Translations under genes and position numbers: made by a program
Part shown: positions 1-4,864 of the stretch, one piece after another
Numbering within the stretch: the stretch's first letter is position 1
Layout of the letters: every line of letters begins with the position of its first letter
Notes under the pieces: generated by a model
The model's input: only the letters and a program-made list of their open reading frames with translations
The model's database searches: none
What the model was told of the DNA's origin: nothing
Assembly: GCA_027310325.1 (NCBI GenBank)
Contig: DAIDBB010000110.1
Location: 1-5,234, forward strand
Length of the DNA stretch: 5,234 nucleotides
Source: a bacterium
GTDB taxonomy: Bacteria > Desulfobacterota > GWC2-55-46
Direction: 5' to 3'

Positions 1-66
1 ACTTACAGGTACGCGATAGAGCCGGGACGCAAACTGGGCAATCTAGGATTTCGCCTGGCCGAATAG
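1..66 (+). CDS. C-terminal end of a probable FGE-sulfatase (SUMF1-like) domain protein, 5' truncated by the window
   Basis: The frame starting at base 1 is open for 21 codons and ends at a TAG at 64-66. The peptide reads TYRYAIEPGRKLGNLGFRLA plus a final Glu. Formylglycine-generating-enzyme/sulfatase-modifying-factor domains typically end with an Arg-rich stretch, then 'P..R....GFR.' a few residues before the stop, and the spacing of the Pro, Arg and GFRLA elements here matches. In this fold the GFR segment is structural, so catalytic activity cannot be judged: the copper-binding cysteines would lie upstream of the window. Many bacterial members are not sulfatase activators but lipoproteins or partners of kinases and other enzymes. 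The next gene starts 38 bases later on the same strand, so the two may be co-transcribed. The call rests on 21 residues and is tentative. Confidence 0.55.
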   Translation, partial: TYRYAIEPGRKLGNLGFRLAE

Positions 67-91
67 ATCCGGCTGATAAAAAGAACCCTGT

Positions 92-97
92 GGAAGG
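92..97 (+). promoter_or_regulatory. Ribosome binding site that selects the ATG at 105
   Basis: GGAAGG at 92-97 is a purine-rich Shine-Dalgarno match ending 7 bases before the ATG at 105. It lies inside the reading frame that would begin with the GTG at 90, and it is too close to the ATG at 99. It therefore favours 105 as the true start. Confidence 0.6.
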
Positions 98-104
98 CAT
101 GCCG

Positions 105-749
105 ATGAAAAGAATTGGGAAAGGCCCCGGACAGATGCTAAAGCATGCGGGACCGTATGTCTTATTTTTCGCTGCCTTGCTTGTGTTCTCCTTAGGATGC
201 GCATCTAAGAGAGCGCTGGTCAGGGCCAACTACAACGACTCCCTCAACAGGTGGACGGCGAGTAAAAAGGTCTATGAGGGCCTTGAGGCCAGGATTTTCC
301 TCGGCGCCACTTACGAGACGCTTCCTTTCAGGAAAGCATACGTTGAGCGCTACGCCGTGGACTATGAGGTTGAAGACTCATACAAGAACGAGCTCTTTTC
401 AAGGGAAAAGGAGCAGGAGGAAAAGTATAACGAGTTCCTTGTAGCCGCATACACCCCGGTAGAAGGCTGGAATGATCTCGATAAACGCGACTCCGTGTGG
501 AGGCTGTACCTTGAGGACGGCACCGGAAGCAGGGTCGTCCCCGTCTCCGTCACCAGGCTAGACAGCTCCGACCCGCGGGTAAGGGAATTTTTTCCTTATC
601 TCGACCTGTGGAGCGTTGGATATGACGTAAAATTCCCCAAGTATTCCGAGACCGGCGCCCAGATGCCGTCGAAGGACGCCAAATATCTGAAAATTATCGT
701 AACCGGCGTCCTCGGGACCGGCGAGCTCGAATGGCGCCTTAATAAGTAG
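105..749 (+). CDS. Putative lipoprotein of unknown function
   Basis: This encodes a protein of about 214 residues, starting MKRIGKGPGQM. The start at 105 is chosen for its Shine-Dalgarno spacing and because it leaves a normal signal peptide; in-frame GTG at 90 and ATG at 99 are alternatives. Basic residues (K2, R3, K6, K13) are followed by a hydrophobic segment, roughly residues 18-31, and then FSLGCAS with Cys at 32. This looks like a signal peptidase II site, although the -3 residue is Ser rather than the usual Leu, so the lipobox is imperfect. The rest is soluble and rich in aromatic and charged residues, with a Glu/Lys-rich stretch (SREKEQEEKYNEF) and a central part resembling a beta-rich extracytoplasmic domain (WRLYLEDGTG...VVPVSVTRL). 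I do not recognise the family and assign no function. The gene ends just before a terminator, so it is the last gene of the upstream unit and not part of the rpsB operon. Confidence 0.75.
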   Translation: MKRIGKGPGQMLKHAGPYVLFFAALLVFSLGCASKRALVRANYNDSLNRWTASKKVYEGLEARIFLGATYETLPFRKAYVERYAVDYEVEDSYKNELFSREKEQEEKYNEFLVAAYTPVEGWNDLDKRDSVWRLYLEDGTGSRVVPVSVTRLDSSDPRVREFFPYLDLWSVGYDVKFPKYSETGAQMPSKDAKYLKIIVTGVLGTGELEWRLNK

Positions 750-752
750 ATT

Positions 753-797
753 AGGCCCGTTGTGAAACCGTTGAAAAGCGGGCTTTTATTTTTTTTT
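753..797 (+). terminator. Intrinsic terminator after the lipoprotein gene
   Basis: GCCCG at 755-759 pairs with CGGGC at 779-783, extended inward by T760-G778 and T761-A777 and outward by A753-T785 with a G-T wobble. TTTTA and then nine T residues follow (784-797). The loop is rather long, but the GC stem plus long T-tract, placed just after the TAG at 747-749, is a standard Rho-independent terminator. It isolates the upstream unit from rpsB. Confidence 0.8.
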
Positions 798-801
798 CTG
801 C

Positions 802-830
802 TTGCATAAGCGGTCTTATTGTGGTACATA
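802..830 (+). promoter_or_regulatory. Candidate promoter for rpsB-tsf
   Basis: TTGCAT (802-807) and TACATA (825-830) are separated by 17 bases, and TG at 822-823 gives an extended -10. Each hexamer matches the sigma70 consensus at only three of six positions, so this is a weak assignment. Position supports it: it sits directly after the upstream terminator and would give a leader of about 100 nucleotides before rpsB. Confidence 0.35.
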
Positions 831-848
831 CAACAGATTAACTTCACA

Positions 849-907
849 CGCGCCGGATTAGACTGGGGGTGTCCACGGTTCGCGGATTCCAGCCGCATAC
901 CGGCGCG
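849..907 (+). promoter_or_regulatory. Structured 5' leader of rpsB, possible ribosomal-protein autoregulatory element
   Basis: CGCGCCGG at 849-856 is perfectly complementary to CCGGCGCG at 900-907, giving an 8-bp GC-only stem around a 43-nucleotide interior. Inside, two alternative helices are possible: CTGG (863-866) with CCAG (889-892), or GCGG (882-885) with CCGC (893-896). The outer stem ends 20 bases before the Shine-Dalgarno sequence and its base overlaps a second GGAGG (907-911). In Escherichia coli, S2 is known to repress its own rpsB-tsf mRNA through the leader. That this leader does the same is inference from position and pairing only. Confidence 0.45.
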
Positions 908-927
908 GAGGAAAAAACCAAACCAAA

Positions 928-933
928 AGGAGG
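928..933 (+). promoter_or_regulatory. Strong ribosome binding site of rpsB
   Basis: AGGAGG at 928-933, 6 bases before the ATG at 940, is a full Shine-Dalgarno match and fixes the rpsB start. A second GGAGG at 907-911 has no start codon at a usable distance and lies at the foot of the leader stem. Confidence 0.8.
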
Positions 934-939
934 AAGTAA

Positions 940-1725
940 ATGGCGTACCTTACAATGAAACAGCTTCTTGAGTCGGGGGTCCACTTTGGCCACCAGACAA
1001 AAAGATGGAACCCCAAGATGAAGCCGTACATCTACGGGGCCAGGAACGGGATATACATTATAGACCTTCAGCAGACCGTGAAGCTCTTTAAGGACGCTTA
1101 CGACTACATCAAAAAAGTGGCTTCACAGGGCGGCCATGTTCTTTTCATCGGCACCAAGAAGCAGGCCCAGAGCGCCATCGAGGAAGAGGCGAAAAGGTGC
1201 GGCATGGGGTACATAAATAACAGGTGGATAGGCGGGTTCCTTACCAATTTTACCACGGTAAAGAAGAGCATAAACCGGCTCAAAGAACTTGACAACATGG
1301 AGAACAACCCGGACTTCGCTTCCGCCACCAAAAAAGAGACCCTCATGTTCCAGCGCGAAAGGGAGCGTCTTGAGAAGTATCTCGGTGGCGTGCGCGAGCT
1401 GAACGCCCATCCTTCGGCGATATTTGTCATCGATTCCAAGAAGGAAGCGATAGCGATAAAAGAGGCCAAAAGGCTTGGCATAAAAGTCATCGCCATAGTC
1501 GATACCAACTGCGACCCCGATGAAATAGATTATGTGATACCCGGAAATGACGACGCCATAAGGGCGATAAAGCTTTTCGCTTCCGCGGTAGCGGACGCCT
1601 GCATGGAAGGCAAGGCTATATACGGCGAAAGCCTCCAGGCGGCCTCGGATAAGAGTCAAAAAGAGGCGCCGGTTGCCGCCAAGGTCGTTGCGGCAGCGCA
1701 GACCGCAGGGCCCGTTGAGGGTTGA
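940..1725 (+). CDS. rpsB: Small ribosomal subunit protein S2 (uS2)
   Basis: This 261-residue protein is ribosomal protein S2, which binds the 30S subunit late in assembly, near the head-body junction, and is needed for S1 binding in bacteria that have S1. The family signature is intact: LLESGVHFGHQTKRWNPKMK at residues 9-28, YIYGARNGIYIIDLQQT at 30-46, FIGTKKQAQ at 69-77 and NNRWIGGFLTNF at 93-104, followed by the coiled-coil insertion (about 105-150) and the VIDSKKEAIAIKEAKRLGI and IPGNDDAIRAI segments of the Rossmann-like domain. It is some 20 residues longer than the 241-residue E. coli protein because of a low-complexity Ala/Val/Lys tail (about 228-261), which is common in the family and probably disordered. 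tsf follows after 48 bases, the classic rpsB-tsf arrangement. Expression is probably strong, given the near-perfect Shine-Dalgarno sequence, and may be controlled through the structured leader. Confidence 0.98.
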   Translation: MAYLTMKQLLESGVHFGHQTKRWNPKMKPYIYGARNGIYIIDLQQTVKLFKDAYDYIKKVASQGGHVLFIGTKKQAQSAIEEEAKRCGMGYINNRWIGGFLTNFTTVKKSINRLKELDNMENNPDFASATKKETLMFQRERERLEKYLGGVRELNAHPSAIFVIDSKKEAIAIKEAKRLGIKVIAIVDTNCDPDEIDYVIPGNDDAIRAIKLFASAVADACMEGKAIYGESLQAASDKSQKEAPVAAKVVAAAQTAGPVEG

Positions 1726-1773
1726 GATAGAGAGCGTCTTTTCAGTTCAAAATATCGCAAGGAGTTTTTAATA

Positions 1774-2421
1774 ATGGAGATTTCCGCAGCCAGCGTAAAA
1801 GAGCTCCGGGAGAAGACCGGCGCGGGCATAATGGACTGCAAAAAGGCCCTTGCCGAGTCTAAAGGAGATATAGAAAAGGCGGTCAATTACCTGAGGGAGA
1901 AGGGACTCGCCGCGGCGCAGAAAAAAGCCGGGAGGGTAGCCTCCGAGGGTGTTGTTTACTCGTACATCCACGGGGGTGGGAAGGTAGGGGTCCTCATCGA
2001 GGTCAACTGTGAGACCGATTTCGTGGCAAAGACCGAAGGCTTCGCATCACTTGTGAAGGACATAGCCATGCACATCGCCGCAATGAGCCCGCAGTACGTG
2101 AGCAGAAACGAAGTCGGGGCCGAGACAATAGAAAACGAAAAGCAGATATACAGGGCGCAGGCAAAGGAATCCGGAAAGCCCCAGAGCGTGATCGACAAGA
2201 TGGTCGAGGGTAAGCTTGAGAAGTTCTACAAGGAGGTATGCCTCCTTGAACAGCCTTTTGTCAAAAATCCTGATATAACCATCGATAAACTCGTTATTGA
2301 GGCGATAGCGAAGCTCGGAGAGAATATTTCCATCAGGCGCTTCGTAAGGTATAAGGTTGGCGAGGGTATAGAGAAGAAATCCGCTGATTTCGCCAGCGAG
2401 GTCGCCGCGGCGCAAGGTTAG
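1774..2421 (+). CDS. tsf: Elongation factor Ts
   Basis: EF-Ts is the cytoplasmic guanine-nucleotide exchange factor that releases GDP from EF-Tu. The N-terminal UBA-like domain (about residues 1-55) carries LREKTGAGIMDCKKALAES at 11-29 and YLREKGLAAAQKKAGR at 39-54. The exchange core contains VNCETDFVAKTEGF at 77-90, with Asp82 and Phe83 matching the residues that insert near the EF-Tu magnesium site. The C-terminal part has the LLEQPFVKNP and IGENISIRRF-like segments (here LGENISIRRFVRY). At 215 residues it is the medium-length form, shorter than the 283-residue E. coli protein, which has a larger C-terminal core and extra modules, and nearer the approximately 200-residue Thermus type. The start is supported by AAGGAG at 1759-1764. 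It is co-transcribed with rpsB, and a terminator follows the stop codon. Confidence 0.98.
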   Translation: MEISAASVKELREKTGAGIMDCKKALAESKGDIEKAVNYLREKGLAAAQKKAGRVASEGVVYSYIHGGGKVGVLIEVNCETDFVAKTEGFASLVKDIAMHIAAMSPQYVSRNEVGAETIENEKQIYRAQAKESGKPQSVIDKMVEGKLEKFYKEVCLLEQPFVKNPDITIDKLVIEAIAKLGENISIRRFVRYKVGEGIEKKSADFASEVAAAQG

Positions 2422-2426
2422 CCAAC

Positions 2427-2457
2427 GGGAAGTCGAAAGATTTCCCCCCTTTTTTTT
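2427..2457 (+). terminator. Intrinsic terminator after tsf
   Basis: GGGAAGTC (2427-2434) pairs with GATTTCCC (2439-2446) with one G-U wobble, closing a GAAA tetraloop (2435-2438). CCC and eight T residues (2450-2457) follow. The 3-base spacer between stem and T-tract may weaken it slightly, allowing partial read-through into pyrH. Position right behind the tsf stop supports the call. Confidence 0.8.
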
Positions 2458-2458
2458 A

Positions 2459-2475
2459 TGTCATAATTTAATGAC
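2459..2475 (+). promoter_or_regulatory. Candidate extended -10 promoter for pyrH, overlapped by an inverted repeat
   Basis: CATAAT at 2462-2467 matches the -10 consensus at five of six positions and is preceded by TG at 2459-2460 in the extended -10 position. No good -35 is seen: the expected site falls in the terminator stem. GTCAT (2460-2464) and ATGAC (2471-2475) form an inverted repeat with a 6-base spacer over the -10, which could be an operator or chance. Transcription would start near 2474, giving a leader of about 30 nucleotides. Confidence 0.42.
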
Positions 2476-2504
2476 GCGTAAGATCTCACCTCACACTGTC
2501 AGGT

Positions 2505-3221
2505 ATGCCCGAATTAAAATATAAACGCATCCTTCTGAAACTCTCCGGCGAGGCGCTCATGGGGGACAAGGAGTACGGCATCGATACCGATGTCGTCAAG
2601 GCCATCGCCTTGGAGATAAAAGAGGTGCACAGCCTCGGGGTTCAGACGGCCATCGTCATAGGCGGGGGCAATATCTTCAGGGGTGTTTCCGCAAGCGCGA
2701 AGGGCATGGACAGGGCCACGGCTGATTACGTCGGTATGCTGGCCACCGTGATAAACTCCCTCATATTCCAGGATTCCCTGGAGAAAAAGAGCGTATTCAC
2801 AAGGGTCCTTTCGGCTATCGAGATGAAAGAGCTTGCGGAGCCTTACATCAGAAGAAGGGCCGTTAGGCATCTTGAAAAAGGAAGGGTCGTAATATTCGCC
2901 GCCGGCACCGGCAATCCATACTTCACCACCGATACCGCGGCGTCATTGAGGGCGATGGAGATACACGCCGACGTAATACTTAAAGGCACGAAGGTGGACG
3001 GCGTGTATGACAGGGACCCGATGAAGGACAAGGATGCTGTCAAGTACGACAACCTTAAATACATAGACGTATTAAAGGCCGGGCTTAAGGTAATGGATAC
3101 AACCGCTATTTCCCTTTGCATGGATAACAACCTCCCTATTATCGTTTTTAATGTCAAAGAGAACGGCAATCTTCTCAAGATAGTCAGGGGCGAAAACGTC
3201 GGGACCCTTGTTTCAGCGTAG
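2505..3221 (+). CDS. pyrH: UMP kinase (uridylate kinase)
   Basis: This 238-residue cytoplasmic enzyme phosphorylates UMP to UDP with ATP in pyrimidine nucleotide synthesis. It is a bacterial-type member of the amino-acid-kinase fold family, normally hexameric and regulated by GTP and UTP. Visible motifs are KRILLKLSGEAL (7-18; Lys12 and the glycine loop for phosphate binding), VIGGGNIFRG (51-60), MDRATADYVGMLATVINSL (68-86; UMP-site Asp74), GTGNPYFTTDTAASLRA (134-150; UMP binding) and ILKGTKVDGVYDRDP (158-172; ATP site). Length and motifs are typical of the family. The ATG has almost no Shine-Dalgarno sequence: only AGG at 2501-2503, too close to the start. No upstream in-frame ATG, GTG or TTG exists, and the N-terminus aligns with the family, so the start is probably right. 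frr follows after 87 bases, as in many bacteria. Confidence 0.98.
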   Translation: MPELKYKRILLKLSGEALMGDKEYGIDTDVVKAIALEIKEVHSLGVQTAIVIGGGNIFRGVSASAKGMDRATADYVGMLATVINSLIFQDSLEKKSVFTRVLSAIEMKELAEPYIRRRAVRHLEKGRVVIFAAGTGNPYFTTDTAASLRAMEIHADVILKGTKVDGVYDRDPMKDKDAVKYDNLKYIDVLKAGLKVMDTTAISLCMDNNLPIIVFNVKENGNLLKIVRGENVGTLVSA

Positions 3222-3231
3222 AGACGGAATA

Positions 3232-3247
3232 ACGCGCTTCGCCGCGT
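3232..3247 (+). other. Small hairpin in the pyrH-frr gap
   Basis: ACGCG (3232-3236) pairs with CGCGT (3243-3247) around a 6-base loop. There is no T-tract, so it is not an intrinsic terminator. It may stabilise or process the mRNA between the two genes, or be incidental. Confidence 0.3.
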
Positions 3248-3294
3248 AATCTGCCGCAGTCTTTGATCTCTCATGGTTCTGTGCATACCTCTTC

Positions 3295-3302
3295 AAGGAA
3301 GG
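3295..3302 (+). promoter_or_regulatory. Ribosome binding site that selects the frr start at 3309
   Basis: AAGGAAGG at 3295-3302 ends 6 bases before the ATG at 3309. The earlier in-frame ATG at 3273 has no comparable site and would add a 12-residue extension unlike the family. Confidence 0.7.
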
Positions 3303-3308
3303 GCTGAT

Positions 3309-3866
3309 ATGAAAGAAGAAATATTCGCCGACATGAAAAGAAGGATGGCAAAATCCCTTGAGACCCTCGGCCATGAATTGGCCGGTTTAAGGACAGGCCG
3401 GGCCTCCATCGGGATACTGGACAGCGTAAAAGTCGACTATTACGGCACATTGACGCCCCTTAAACAGGTCGCCGCGCTTTCCGTGCCTGATATCAGGACG
3501 ATAACCATACAACCATGGGACACTTCGCAGATACATGCCATTGAAAAGGCCATAATGGTTTCAGATCTGGGCCTTACGCCATCGAGCGACGGCAAGGTAA
3601 TCCGTATATCTCTGCCTCAATTGACTGAGCAGAGGAGAAAAGAGCTTGTGAAGGTCGCCAAAAGGTTCGCCGAAGAATGCAAGGTCTCGATAAGGAACAT
3701 TCGGAGGGATGCCAACGAGGCCCTGAAAAAGCTCGAGAAGGAAAAGAAGATATCCCAGGACGAGCTTAAGAAAAGCACTCAGGAAGTGCAGGACTTTACT
3801 GACAAGGAAACGCTAAAGGTAGACGAGGTCCTGGCTCAAAAAGAGGCTGAGATAATGGAAGTATGA
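3309..3866 (+). CDS. frr: Ribosome recycling factor (RRF)
   Basis: RRF works with EF-G to split the post-termination ribosome. The ATG at 3309 gives 185 residues, exactly the length of the E. coli protein, and follows a good Shine-Dalgarno sequence; the longer frame from 3273 is rejected. Domain I is the three-helix bundle formed by residues about 1-30 and 105-185, with LRTGRAS at 27-33, LPQLTEQRRKELVK at 102-115 and VSIRNIRRDA at 126-135, including the conserved basic residues Arg129 and Arg132 that contact 23S rRNA. Domain II, the small beta domain, spans about 31-104 (VDYYGTLTPLKQVA, ITIQPWD, ISLP). The C-terminal helix is highly charged. The gene probably shares its transcript with pyrH, since no terminator separates them, and a strong terminator follows. 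Confidence 0.98.
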   Translation: MKEEIFADMKRRMAKSLETLGHELAGLRTGRASIGILDSVKVDYYGTLTPLKQVAALSVPDIRTITIQPWDTSQIHAIEKAIMVSDLGLTPSSDGKVIRISLPQLTEQRRKELVKVAKRFAEECKVSIRNIRRDANEALKKLEKEKKISQDELKKSTQEVQDFTDKETLKVDEVLAQKEAEIMEV

Positions 3867-3891
3867 CGCCCCTTTTCGCGTGGGAAGTTTG

Positions 3892-3914
3892 GGCCTGTCC
3901 TGCACCATCAGGCC
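3892..3914 (+). other. Hairpin upstream of the frr terminator
   Basis: GGCCTG (3892-3897) is perfectly complementary to CAGGCC (3909-3914) around an 11-base loop. No T-tract follows. It stands 10 bases before the terminator hairpin, so the frr transcript would end in two tandem hairpins, which may protect the 3' end. Confidence 0.4.
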
Positions 3915-3924
3915 AGCATCTGAC

Positions 3925-3956
3925 AAGCCGGGTTTTGAGGAAACCTGGCTTATTTT
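3925..3956 (+). terminator. Intrinsic terminator after frr
   Basis: AAGCCGGGTTT (3925-3935) pairs with AAACCTGGCTT (3941-3951) over 11 bp with one G-U wobble, around a TGAGG loop. TTATTTTGTCTTG follows. The stem is the longest in the window; the tail is only moderately T-rich, so termination may be incomplete. Confidence 0.75.
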
Positions 3957-3983
3957 GTCTTGTGGTTTTGGGGTGTTTATGAT
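3955..3983 (+). promoter_or_regulatory. Candidate sigma70-type promoter for uppS-cdsA
   Basis: TTGTCT (3955-3960; four of six consensus) and TATGAT (3978-3983; five of six) are separated by exactly 17 bases. This is the best promoter match I see in the window. The -35 overlaps the tail of the frr terminator. Transcription would start near 3990, leaving a leader of about 64 nucleotides before uppS. Confidence 0.5.
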
Positions 3984-3984
3984 A

Positions 3985-3999
3985 AATTTTGTCAAAATT
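3985..3999 (+). promoter_or_regulatory. 15-bp palindrome at the predicted uppS transcription start, possible operator
   Basis: AATTTTG (3985-3991) and CAAAATT (3993-3999) are perfect inverted repeats around a single central T. The site begins 2 bases after the -10 element and covers the predicted start point, a position where a dimeric repressor would block initiation. I cannot name a regulator. Confidence 0.4.
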
Positions 4000-4053
4000 A
4001 AGGAATAGTCGGACGCAAGATGGCACGCGACGCAGCGGGCGGTTGTCAGGAAA

Positions 4054-4827
4054 ATGAATAATCTCTCGAAAGATAAATTGCCCAGACATATAGCCATAAT
4101 AATGGACGGTAACGGCCGCTGGGCGCGGAAAAGGTTCTTGAACAGGATAAACGGCCACCGTAAGGGTGTTGAAGTCGCCAGGGATACCGTTAAATTCTGC
4201 AGGGAGCTGGGGATAGGAAACCTTACACTCTATACATTTTCCAGGGAGAACTGGAACCGTCCCGTACGCGAAGTGCAGATGCTGATGAAGATCCTGGAGA
4301 ACCACCTCAAAAGCGAGGCCAATACCCTCGTCGAAAACAATATCCGTTTCAAGGCCATAGGGAACATCGCCGAGCTTCCCGAAAGGGTAAGAAACGTCAT
4401 AGCGGATATCGAGTCCATGACTAGAGGCAACTGCGGCATGGTTCTTAACCTCGCCTTGAGTTACAGCGGTCGTGAGGAAATAACCATGGCCGCCAGGACC
4501 CTCGCGAAAAAGGCGGCCGAGGGGCTGATAAACCCGGATGATATAACCGAGGACTTGTTCCAGGACTCGTTGTACACTGCCGGAATACCGGATCCGGACC
4601 TTCTTATAAGGACAAGCGGCGAAAAGAGGATAAGCAATTTCCTCCTCTGGCAGCTGGCATACACCGAGATATATATATCCGACGTCCTATGGCCTGACTT
4701 TACAAGACATCACCTGATCGACGCGATACTGGATTATCAGAGTAGAGACCGCAGGTTCGGCCAGGTCAAGGAAGACTCTTCCTGTGACAAAGGCAGGGGC
4801 AGGGAGCTCAAAAAGGTTTTTCTTTAG
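4054..4827 (+). CDS. uppS: Isoprenyl transferase / undecaprenyl diphosphate synthase
   Basis: This 257-residue cis-prenyltransferase adds isopentenyl units to farnesyl diphosphate to make the C55 undecaprenyl diphosphate carrier for peptidoglycan and other envelope polymers. It works at the cytoplasmic face of the membrane. Motifs are complete: HIAIIMDGNGRWARKR at 12-27 with the catalytic Asp18, GHRKG at 34-38, LTLYTFSRENWNRP at 57-70, LNLALSYSGREEI at 131-143, and DLLIRTSGEKRISNFLLWQL at 182-201 with Arg186, Glu190, Arg192 and Ser194 for diphosphate and Mg binding, then Glu205 and WPDF at 213-216. RRFG near residue 233 is the usual C-terminal motif; the following charged tail of about 20 residues is slightly long. 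The Shine-Dalgarno signal is poor (AGGA at 4048-4051, only two bases before the ATG). The chain length of the product cannot be read from sequence. cdsA follows after 37 bases. Confidence 0.96.
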   Translation: MNNLSKDKLPRHIAIIMDGNGRWARKRFLNRINGHRKGVEVARDTVKFCRELGIGNLTLYTFSRENWNRPVREVQMLMKILENHLKSEANTLVENNIRFKAIGNIAELPERVRNVIADIESMTRGNCGMVLNLALSYSGREEITMAARTLAKKAAEGLINPDDITEDLFQDSLYTAGIPDPDLLIRTSGEKRISNFLLWQLAYTEIYISDVLWPDFTRHHLIDAILDYQSRDRRFGQVKEDSSCDKGRGRELKKVFL

Positions 4828-4852
4828 CGCATTTTTACGATCAATGAATTAA

Positions 4853-4861
4853 GGGAGAGGG
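4853..4861 (+). promoter_or_regulatory. Ribosome binding site of cdsA, pointing to a CTG start
   Basis: The purine run GGGAGAGGG at 4853-4861 contains GGAG (4854-4857), 7 bases before the CTG at 4865. An in-frame TAA at 4850-4852 sits directly upstream, so no earlier start is possible in this frame. Between the TAA and 4865 there is no ATG, GTG or TTG. Confidence 0.6.
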
Positions 4862-4864
4862 TAT

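Noticed and set aside
90..104. GTG at 90 or ATG at 99 as the lipoprotein start
   Set aside because: The best Shine-Dalgarno match (92-97) lies within or too close to these starts and is ideally spaced for the ATG at 105.
1104..1659. Long minus-strand open frames opposite rpsB
   Set aside because: They lie wholly antisense to a strongly conserved ribosomal protein gene, have no ribosome sites or recognisable motifs, and follow from the codon composition of the sense gene.
2471..2524. 17-codon ORF overlapping the pyrH start
   Set aside because: Its ATG lies at or before the predicted transcription start near 2474, and it has no ribosome site. The 34-base offset to the main start, equal to that of the short ORF before uppS, looks like coincidence.
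3273..3308. Upstream ATG at 3273 as the frr start
   Set aside because: It adds 12 residues (MVLCIPLQGRAD) absent from the family and lacks a ribosome site; 3309 gives exactly 185 residues with a good site.
3796..4305. Minus-strand open frame of 169 codons across the frr-uppS gap
   Set aside because: It spans two real genes, two hairpins and a promoter region on the other strand, and its product shows no domain or signal. I treat it as a chance frame.
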